Positions 58,601-64,000 of a stretch of DNA of 64,000 bases are shown one piece after another. Origin of the DNA: Cerasicoccus arenae (GTDB taxonomy: Bacteria > Verrucomicrobiota > Verrucomicrobiia > Opitutales > Cerasicoccaceae); contig NZ_BMXG01000006.1 of NCBI RefSeq assembly GCF_014651635.1, forward strand, positions 62,001 through 126,000. The letters are read 5' to 3'. The first letter of the stretch is position 1. The number at the start of each line of letters is the position of its first letter. The translations under genes were made by a program, and so were the position numbers. The notes under the pieces are model-generated. The model ran no database searches. It was not told the origin of the DNA and saw nothing but the letters and a program-made list of their open reading frames with translations.

Positions 58601-61600
58601 ATTGGAGCAGTTTGACGTTACCTTCTAGGTAGATGACTTTGGTGTCGATCAAGCCTGCACCTTGAACTGAAAAGAGCACCCAGCGGCCTGGATCTGGCGT
58701 CGTCACCATGACGGGAGCAGTTGAGCCCTCGCGGAAAGATTGCTCGTCGGCGACGATTTTTAAATCGCCGTGGAAGCCGATACTTTGCGATGAGGAGTCG
58801 GCGACCCAGACGGCGGTGTCGACCCGAATAGGAGTGGTGCGTTCAGGTCGGCTAACCCAATAGACGCGGTAGTAGCCGGTTTTCTGTACTGGGAAACTAA
58901 AGGTCGCCTTGCCGTCTTCGCCAGTGTGGAGGACGGTGGTTTTGATTTCTTCAATGTCGTAGCCTTCGCGTATTTTGGTCCATTGCGTTGGGTCCAGTGC
59001 ACTGGAAAAGAGGCTAGGGCCCTTTTTGATGCGGCGTTCAAATTCCTGACCGGAAATTTCTTCACCATCAGGGCCACGCCAGACCTGCATCCATTCTTCG
59101 CGTGTCAGGCGAATCTGGCCTTCGATGGACACTGGGTCGTCATTGGCGTTGAGCGATTGGACGGTGACGCTCGCAGTTTCGCCGGGGCGGTAAAGCGTGC
59201 GTTCGGGATTGAGATAGACGAAGTACGGCGCACGGGTAGCGCGAATTTTTGCCTGTCCGGAAACTTCACGGCGGGACTCATCAGTAACCCGAGCTTCTAT
59301 CGTGTACTCTAGGTCATAGGGTGACGAGGCCTTTGTGGGCAATGCAAACCGAGCGCGTCCTTCGGCATCAGTTTTGAGCGTTTCGTTCATCACGACGCTG
59401 CCTGGGTTGTAACCGCGGTAGCGTGTGTTGTGATCATTGCGGAGCCAGGGATAGGAAGAGGGGGGACTCCAGCGATGGTAGTACGGGCTTTCGCGGACGA
59501 CGATCTCGATCTCGGCATTAGTAACGGCACCGCCAAAATAATAGTCAGCGACAATCTCTACCTGAACTTCGTCTCCGAGGCGATAGGCGGTGGCGGTATC
59601 ACCGTCTTTGCTGGCGGCGCTGACGGCGACTTTGTATTCGGGAAGCTTGTATTCTTCGAGGCGGAAGAGTTCTGCATTGCCGATGTAACTGCCCTTGGAG
59701 GAATCGCGTCGAAACTCGACAGAATACATACCGAGCTTCCAATCGTCACCAGCGGTGAATTCGCCCCAGATGCTGCCATATTCGTTGAGGGGCATGGTTC
59801 CTTCGGCTACTTGGTCGCCTTGAGGTCCAGACACTTTATAGTAGATGGTCTGGTCATTCGGAACGCGCCAGTTGGTCAGGGCATCGCGAATCCGCGCGGT
59901 GGCTTTCCAGTGGATGATGTCGTTGGGGCGGTAGGCGGGGCGGTCGGTGTAAGCGTAGACCTTCCAGGCGTTCTGGTTGCCTGCTTCATATTGGCTAAAA
60001 TTATAGCCATAATTGCGACTGGTGGTGATGGCAGGCTGGCTATCTTTTTGAGTGATGGCGACCAGTTGTTCATAGTCGTAAAAACTTTTGGTGAGGCCGC
60101 TAAAGTCTTTCGCCGTAAAGCGAGCAATACCGTCTTCGGCTGATGTTTTCTGGGCGCTATGCCACTCAGTGAAATGCTGGTTTTTTTCGTAATGTTGGTT
60201 ACCGATCCAGACCGTGACCGAAGCTTCGCTGGTTGGTTGGCCAGTATGGGCGCTGTTGACCCAGGCAAGGATGGTTTCGCTGTCGCGCAGGACGGTGACC
60301 ATCTGCTCGGTGATGAGTAACAGACCTTGAGCTGATTCACCAAGCCCCGTGGCTTCGATCACATAGGCACCCGCATTAAGGCCTTCCTCAATTTGGATGG
60401 AGGAGTTTTGCCAAGCGTAGGCTTGGTCGTCAGACTCCCGAGTTAGGCGGAGGATTGGGGTTTTACCTGTCAGGTCATAGTGGAATTGGCTGTATGGAGT
60501 GGCGTAATTGTCAGTGCGCTCCGGTTTAAAGGCCTGTTCAAGATCAATCGAATACAGGCTGATGGCGACTTGATCCATGTTCCGCCATTGGAGTTGAAAC
60601 TGGACGATTGAGCCCGGTAGGTAACTGTTGGTAATGATTACGTTGATCGATTTCTTGGTAATGCTTTCCACCTGATTCTTTACCTGATTCCAGTAACGGG
60701 AGTCGCCTTTTTGGTAATTTTCGAGAAACTGCTGGTAGAGCCGGAGCGCGAGGGCGAAGTCGGGTTTGGCGACAAATTGTCCATTCTGATTCCACTCGCT
60801 GGCACCGAAACGGGCGGCCCATTGGGCGTAACTAAAAAGAGCGTCGTCGGCCCACTCGGTTTTGTTTCCGGCGATGAGTGCGGCTTGAAAGGATTCGCCT
60901 GCCTTGATGCTTTTTTCGCCGTATTGCCGAGCTAGGCTGACAGCGAGCAAGTAATTCGCGTGCGCCTGCTGGTCGGGCTTGATCGCGATATCGACCGCGT
61001 TTTGGAGGATGTTTTCGGGAATCCAGTTGCCGTAGTAATCACCGTAGCGCCAGTAATTATTGACATTGGGGGGGCGGGCGGCGCGGAAAACAATGTCTAG
61101 ATAATGTTCGCGGGCAAGGTCGAGATTGGTTGAGCCGGCCCACCAATTCAATGCCTGTTGATAGTGGTTCCAAGCTTGGCCCCAATCGCGGAACTGCTCT
61201 GGAAGCCAAAATGAATCGCCGAGGGATTCCTGAATGTCGGCCCAGAGCTGGGGGGGGCGGGTGCCCTTTGCTTCTTTGCGTAGTTTGGTGGCAAGCTGGG
61301 TGAGCTGTTCGCGGGGGGGGATGAGTATCTGGTGGTCCGATTGCTGGGTGGCGGCCAAGTTACGCCAAGTGGAATCTGCGAGGCGGAACACTAACTGGTC
61401 GCGGTTGAGGGGGAGGGGGAGCGAGTCCTGAGCTAGTAATTTCGCATAAAGCTCGGCGGCGGCCCGGTAATTATGATCAGCGTAATTTTTGTCGGCTTGA
61501 ATGAGGTCGGCAGGGGGGGGGGGGGAGGCGGGTGTCTGTGCGGAGAGGTTGAGCGCCGCGAGGAGAATGATAAATCCGAAGACTCTTGGGAATGGACAAC

Positions 61601-61619
61601 GAAGCATAATGGGAAGCAT
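55659..61619 (-). CDS. Very large bacterial alpha-2-macroglobulin family protein
   Basis: A 1986-residue secreted protein (2008 if started at an upstream GTG). It has a signal peptide, a TPR-like N-terminal third (to about 330), a chain of MG-type beta-sandwich domains with an alpha-2-macroglobulin family bait region near 1150-1210 (Gly/Ala/Ser-rich), and the thioester domain with YGCTEQT (about 1430). The Cys and Gln of the thioester are intact, so it could trap proteases covalently. The C-terminus has receptor-like beta domains. Bacterial A2M genes are often next to pbpC (PBP1c), which is not seen here. No lipobox is present. A run of 13 G (61513-61525) encodes prolines just after the signal peptide. 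It converges with ligA (12 bases) and is divergent from the DUF971 gene. Confidence 0.9.
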   Translation of the reverse strand: MLPIMLRCPFPRVFGFIILLAALNLSAQTPASPPPPADLIQADKNYADHNYRAAAELYAKLLAQDSLPLPLNRDQLVFRLADSTWRNLAATQQSDHQILIPPREQLTQLATKLRKEAKGTRPPQLWADIQESLGDSFWLPEQFRDWGQAWNHYQQALNWWAGSTNLDLAREHYLDIVFRAARPPNVNNYWRYGDYYGNWIPENILQNAVDIAIKPDQQAHANYLLAVSLARQYGEKSIKAGESFQAALIAGNKTEWADDALFSYAQWAARFGASEWNQNGQFVAKPDFALALRLYQQFLENYQKGDSRYWNQVKNQVESITKKSINVIITNSYLPGSIVQFQLQWRNMDQVAISLYSIDLEQAFKPERTDNYATPYSQFHYDLTGKTPILRLTRESDDQAYAWQNSSIQIEEGLNAGAYVIEATGLGESAQGLLLITEQMVTVLRDSETILAWVNSAHTGQPTSEASVTVWIGNQHYEKNQHFTEWHSAQKTSAEDGIARFTAKDFSGLTKSFYDYEQLVAITQKDSQPAITTSRNYGYNFSQYEAGNQNAWKVYAYTDRPAYRPNDIIHWKATARIRDALTNWRVPNDQTIYYKVSGPQGDQVAEGTMPLNEYGSIWGEFTAGDDWKLGMYSVEFRRDSSKGSYIGNAELFRLEEYKLPEYKVAVSAASKDGDTATAYRLGDEVQVEIVADYYFGGAVTNAEIEIVVRESPYYHRWSPPSSYPWLRNDHNTRYRGYNPGSVVMNETLKTDAEGRARFALPTKASSPYDLEYTIEARVTDESRREVSGQAKIRATRAPYFVYLNPERTLYRPGETASVTVQSLNANDDPVSIEGQIRLTREEWMQVWRGPDGEEISGQEFERRIKKGPSLFSSALDPTQWTKIREGYDIEEIKTTVLHTGEDGKATFSFPVQKTGYYRVYWVSRPERTTPIRVDTAVWVADSSSQSIGFHGDLKIVADEQSFREGSTAPVMVTTPDPGRWVLFSVQGAGLIDTKVIYLEGNVKLLQYNVSDQWIPNIWLQANANYDLRPHQDRMAIVVPPDKHFLDVSVVTNAENYQPKDKATALITTRDVNGRPVAVEVALSIFDESVLYIQPTIAPDPREFFYGELRSDAVQTLTSQSQQGLTEIKPIKTAELGQDSGNRYSRKEGMENDLEIGSSLIGSTGGFTDPFSAPAAASGPMAEGALANRSSFAKSLDSSMVSADDAGAPPAEPSVVVRNDFRATVLWKPAIQTDTNGQASVEFEFPDNLTTWELEAHAVGLPASFGQGKSQAKTRLPLIARLQTPRFLVTGDTLTITGVLNNNTDGDMAVKAELVITGGISLTDSATQSIDVPAHGSTQVNWPVSVKKPGPAKMTLTTRSPTHSDAMELTIPVFEHGIDKFLALSGKMTTDNLKLKFDVPKFKPEGATLTLHLSPSIATTMLDALPYLAQYPYGCTEQTMSRFLPAVIVSKTLKDLGVPADVIKKQSFGGIEASTPKKIIQKVKPRQEGGISELNEMVAAGLTRLTDFQHSDGGWGWWKQGNSDPYMSAYVVWGLTLAQQAGRKIDDKMLERGRAYLSSHLVDFEERFDMQAWLLHALAAADRGQDSPKPDKHEAKAFANLWKNRDQLSAFTRALTALSAQWLGFKDEARILAENLANGVKLDQNPQGSILLPANATASSAAQSDATILPTAHWGEDGVYWRWSRGNVESTAFVLMALVEITPDSELIEPTMNWLVKNRRGAQWSNTRDTAIVVLALNAWLRKSGELKASGQYTAMLNGKNVGEITIAQETVLTAPRVLNLPINQLKVGENSITLQRKAGSSPLYFSTRFNFFSLEDPIAAAGNELFVRRKYERTYPVKTLLEGYDSRSDPLLNGGHTNSGDRIEAILTLEAKNNLEYLLIEDLKPAGFEAVALQSGAALYAKELRPGALDQVDRYTGRTQWVYQELRDRQIASFIDKLPQGLWEIRYELRAETPGQFSALPAIAEAMYVPEVRGNSAELKIIVEDK

Positions 61620-61690
61620 ATTGATTTTCTTTTCCGCTTCGACATCAATTTGAGCGGTAAAGTTTCTTTTCCTTTTAGATATCACCCTTT

Positions 61691-62005
61691 ATGCAAACAC
61701 CACCCGAAGATCTGCAACTTATTGGCACCGAATTGGCGGTTCGCTGGGCTGACGGCCGTGAGGATTATTTCTCAGGCGAGTTCCTGCGCGCTCACAGCCC
61801 GAGTGCGGAAAACTTGGGCGAGAAGGATATCTTTGGTAATCAATACGGGGGCAATGGCCCGCGTGAGTTCCCCGGCGTCAAGGTCGAGGGCTGGGATTAC
61901 CAAGGCAATTACGCTGTCCGTTTCGACTTCAGCGATGGCCATGGCTCGGGAATCTATTCCTGGGAATACCTCCGCATGCTCGGCGACCCCAAACGGGGAG
62001 AGTAG
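61691..62005 (+). CDS. DUF971 domain-containing protein
   Basis: A 104-residue protein with the DUF971 (gamma-butyrobetaine hydroxylase N-terminal-like) pattern: LAVRWADGREDYFSGEFLR (about 15-33) and YAVRFDFSDGHGSGIYSW (about 74-91). The family often accompanies Mrp/ApbC ATPases or iron-sulfur assembly, but no such gene is nearby. It is divergent from the alpha-2-macroglobulin gene, with 71 bases between. Confidence 0.85.
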   Translation: MQTPPEDLQLIGTELAVRWADGREDYFSGEFLRAHSPSAENLGEKDIFGNQYGGNGPREFPGVKVEGWDYQGNYAVRFDFSDGHGSGIYSWEYLRMLGDPKRGE

Positions 62006-62013
62006 CGTTTTAA

Positions 62014-62067
62014 AAAGTTAAGGGGTCCGGCCAATGCATTTTGGTGCAGTCGCCTAACCTTAACTTT
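62014..62067. repeat. Inverted repeat, distant variant of the GTTAAAG family
   Basis: AAAGTTAAGG (62014-62023) and CCTTAACTTT (62058-62067) are a perfect 10-base inverted pair between two convergent genes. The boxes resemble but do not match the GGTTAAAG elements exactly. It may act as a bidirectional terminator or belong to the same repeat family. Confidence 0.45.
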
Positions 62068-62073
62068 AATTGC

Positions 62074-62724
62074 TTAATCCAAATTCTGCGGCTGGTTGAT
62101 GAGGCCGAAGGCGATTGCTTGGCGGGTGAGGCCGGCAACGTCGTGCACATCCAGCTTCTTCATGAGATTGGCGCGATGGGTGTCGGCGGTTTTCACGGAG
62201 ATGTCGAGTTTGGCGGCGATTTCTTTACTCGTGCAGCTTTCGGCGATTAGCTGGAGGATCTGTCGCTCGCGCGGGGTCAGTTCTTCCAGTGAGTCGCTCT
62301 GATTGGGGTTAACCATGATTTCGCGCATGATGTCCACAATGCGGAGGCCGAAATGCGTTTGCCCGGCAACGATTTTTTCCACCGCGATTTCGAGGTCAGA
62401 CAAGTTGGCGTCTTTTTCGACAAATCCATCAATGCCAGCTTCGAGCAATTTTTTAACGGTGCTTTTGCTGGGGAAGGCGGAGAAGACCAAGACACGCGGT
62501 TTATGATCTCCCTTGCGAACCTGACGAAGCAATTCAATGCCGTTCAGGTTGGGGAGCATGATGTCGAGCACCAGAATGTCGGGCATCGTTTTAGTGATCT
62601 CATCCACTGCGAGCTGACCGTCTCCGGTGGAGCCCACGATCTCAATATCCGGGTAGGATTCAAGCAGTCGGATAATGAGATCACGCAGGATAGTTTGGTC
62701 CTCGACTACATACACGCGCTTCAT
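62074..62724 (-). CDS. NarL/FixJ family response regulator
   Basis: A 216-residue two-component regulator. The receiver domain (1-120) has the phospho-acceptor Asp in LVLDIMLPNLNG (about 54) and a conserved Lys in FVEKD (about 105). The C-terminal LuxR-type helix-turn-helix is LTPRERQILQLIAESCTSK (about 150-168) with a following DISVKTADTHRANLMKKL segment. Its sensor kinase is not in the window. The ATG at 62724 is used; the longer open frame upstream overlaps the MFS gene in another frame and is not real. Confidence 0.93.
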   Translation of the reverse strand: MKRVYVVEDQTILRDLIIRLLESYPDIEIVGSTGDGQLAVDEITKTMPDILVLDIMLPNLNGIELLRQVRKGDHKPRVLVFSAFPSKSTVKKLLEAGIDGFVEKDANLSDLEIAVEKIVAGQTHFGLRIVDIMREIMVNPNQSDSLEELTPRERQILQLIAESCTSKEIAAKLDISVKTADTHRANLMKKLDVHDVAGLTRQAIAFGLINQPQNLD

Positions 62725-62792
62725 GTCAATAATTTGTAAGTTGCTTGTAGGGTTTTGCAAATGAAAATCATAAATATTAAGCACTACACAGA

Positions 62793-64000
62793 CTAGCGTC
62801 GCAGTCGGGTATGAGCGAACCAAGAAAGTGCGATAACAGACACTAGAAATAGCATGGGAAATGTATGTAGAAGTTGCGCAAAAACCCAATCGCCCTGCTC
62901 GGCTTTTTCCATTGCTGTCAAAGTGCCATCCACAGAGTCGGTTTGCAGACCACTCGTCAGTGCAAAGAAGGCGAGGCCCGCTAGACCGTAAGCAACGTTG
63001 TTGGCCAAGCTCCGAAAGCTTAGCACTGTTGCTCGTCGGCGAGAGTCGGTCACCGCTGCATTCAGATAATGACTCATGAAAAAGTTGAGTAAGAACATCG
63101 CTACGCCGATGCCCATTGCGGGGATAACACCCCACCACGGAATGAGCAGCGCCTGCCCAATCATGCTGATCAGGATGATTATCGCCAATAGGCTGAAGTT
63201 CGTCAGCGCGCTTTTTCGCTCCACTAATCGCCGAGCAAGAATTGGAATAAAGAGTCCCATCAAGCCACCAATTGCTCCCATGATACCCAATGCCGCTTCG
63301 GGGAGCCCAATCATTCGGTAATACTCGCTGTTGATCGTTAACCCGACGCGAACGAGGCTGTCGAAGCAGACCGAGGCCACGATCAACACGAGCACGATCT
63401 GTGTTGTTAAAATCCATTTGCCGGTTAGGCCGACTAGTTTGAATGCCGCTCGGGGGGAGGGGGGGGCATTGTCCACACTGCTTTCGACTGGTGGCTCGAC
63501 CAATTGCCATGCACTGAATAGTGTGATGAGCGACGTTGCCAGCGTCAGGTAAAGCGGGAAGCGAAGTGTGGTTTCGGCGGTCAGCTCGCCAGGCAGGCCA
63601 ACTAACTGAAGGGCGTGGTTGACAAAGGTGTGGTCGTAAACGGCGGCCCCGATCAACATTCCGGCCAGAAAGCCTGCCGACTGAATACGCATTAGCAGGT
63701 CGAGTACACTGGGCCATTCCTTTTCGCGGCCTAGGGCTTTGAGGGAGTCGTAGGCGAGGGCTTCGTCTGCTCCGCTGGCAAAGGCTTCTGCCGCTCCACT
63801 GATGATCCGGTTCACTGCAAAAGCCATTAGCAGCAGCCAATAATGATCCAGTGGCACAAAGGCGATGATCGCCAACTCGACCACCATGCACAGCCCCGCC
63901 AGCCTCACGAGGTTCCGTCGCCCGAACGTATCGGCAAAGGCACCGGAAGGCACTTCGAGCAACACGATCGACGCGGCCCAAAGTACATTGAGGAGGAAGA
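62793..64000 (-). CDS. MFS transporter, 5' truncated by window edge
   Basis: A 402-residue visible part of a major facilitator superfamily protein; the frame is open to the right edge, so the N-terminus is missing. It has about 11 hydrophobic helices and the MFS loop 2-3 motif GAFADTFGRRN near its visible start, preceded by a short stretch of the second helix. The substrate is unknown; drug or sugar export or import cannot be told. It is read in the same direction as the response regulator, 68 bases before it. A run of 8 G (63459-63466) encodes a proline-rich cytoplasmic loop. Confidence 0.87.
   Translation of the reverse strand, partial: FLLNVLWAASIVLLEVPSGAFADTFGRRNLVRLAGLCMVVELAIIAFVPLDHYWLLLMAFAVNRIISGAAEAFASGADEALAYDSLKALGREKEWPSVLDLLMRIQSAGFLAGMLIGAAVYDHTFVNHALQLVGLPGELTAETTLRFPLYLTLATSLITLFSAWQLVEPPVESSVDNAPPSPRAAFKLVGLTGKWILTTQIVLVLIVASVCFDSLVRVGLTINSEYYRMIGLPEAALGIMGAIGGLMGLFIPILARRLVERKSALTNFSLLAIIILISMIGQALLIPWWGVIPAMGIGVAMFLLNFFMSHYLNAAVTDSRRRATVLSFRSLANNVAYGLAGLAFFALTSGLQTDSVDGTLTAMEKAEQGDWVFAQLLHTFPMLFLVSVIALSWFAHTRLRR

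Noticed and set aside
59430-60143. Open frame of 237 codons on the plus strand inside the alpha-2-macroglobulin gene
   Set aside because: Antisense shadow created by codon bias; no recognisable motifs.
62725-63981. Long minus-strand frame continuous with the response regulator
   Set aside because: This stretch is an out-of-frame reading of the MFS gene. The regulator starts at the ATG at 62724 with a normal receiver domain.

Overview
The window looks like a chromosomal segment of a Gram-negative member of the Verrucomicrobiota, most likely a marine Opitutae-type bacterium (Puniceicoccales/Opitutales relatives). I infer this from the mix of a PEP-CTERM protein, a prepilin-like protein with a C-terminal DG motif, sodium-coupled sugar uptake inside a LacI-controlled polysaccharide locus, a verrucomicrobial-style type II secretion cluster, and lpxB next to a Gfo/Idh/MocA dehydrogenase. 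No rRNA, tRNA, CRISPR array, transposase or phage gene was recognised.

Layout. (1) 1-8046: the end of a type II secretion operon, gspK (cut by the window edge), gspL-like, gspM-like, gspD, gspE, gspF. (2) 8063-10201: a beta-hydroxyacid dehydrogenase, a divergent inositol-monophosphatase-like protein and a small CPXCG zinc-ribbon protein. (3) 10318-29533: a polysaccharide-utilisation locus. It holds a LacI regulator, a heparinase II/III-like protein, a DUF2264 protein and a 2-hydroxyacid dehydrogenase in one overlapping minus-strand operon, then a secreted protein, a PEP-CTERM protein, a family 6 polysaccharide lyase, an SSS symporter, a mannose-6-phosphate-isomerase-like enzyme, a sialate-O-acetylesterase-type esterase, a prepilin-like protein, a sugar isomerase/epimerase, a beta-helix protein with a duplicated C-terminal module, and an alpha/beta hydrolase. 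The substrate is probably an acetylated uronic-acid polysaccharide such as alginate. (4) 29570-39061: mixed housekeeping and stress genes (NDH-2, amidase, lipoprotein, MidA-type methyltransferase, Gfo/Idh/MocA, MazG-like hydrolase, universal stress protein, hydrolase). (5) 39157-55646: core metabolism: glycogen phosphorylase, lpxB plus a GnnA-like dehydrogenase, an ABA4-like membrane protein, a redoxin, cysE, argH, a TraB/GumN protein, trkA-trkH, a tsaB-like gene and ligA. (6) 55659-64000: a very large alpha-2-macroglobulin, a DUF971 protein, a NarL-type response regulator and an MFS transporter cut by the right edge.

How the genes fit together. The type II secretion system could export lyases and esterases encoded in region 3, which nearly all carry signal peptides. 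The symporter would import the oligosaccharides or monomers they release, and the dehydrogenases and isomerases would process them. An AT-rich palindrome (TTTAATA..TATTAAA type) recurs in three promoter regions of the locus, including that of the LacI gene, and is a candidate shared operator.

The most unusual observations are: an unusually high density of 7- to 15-base G or C runs, many inside reading frames and one in a promoter; a LigA DNA ligase that has lost all four zinc-finger cysteines; two long composite hairpins with a similar core behind secreted-protein genes of the polysaccharide locus; and two families of dispersed intergenic repeats.
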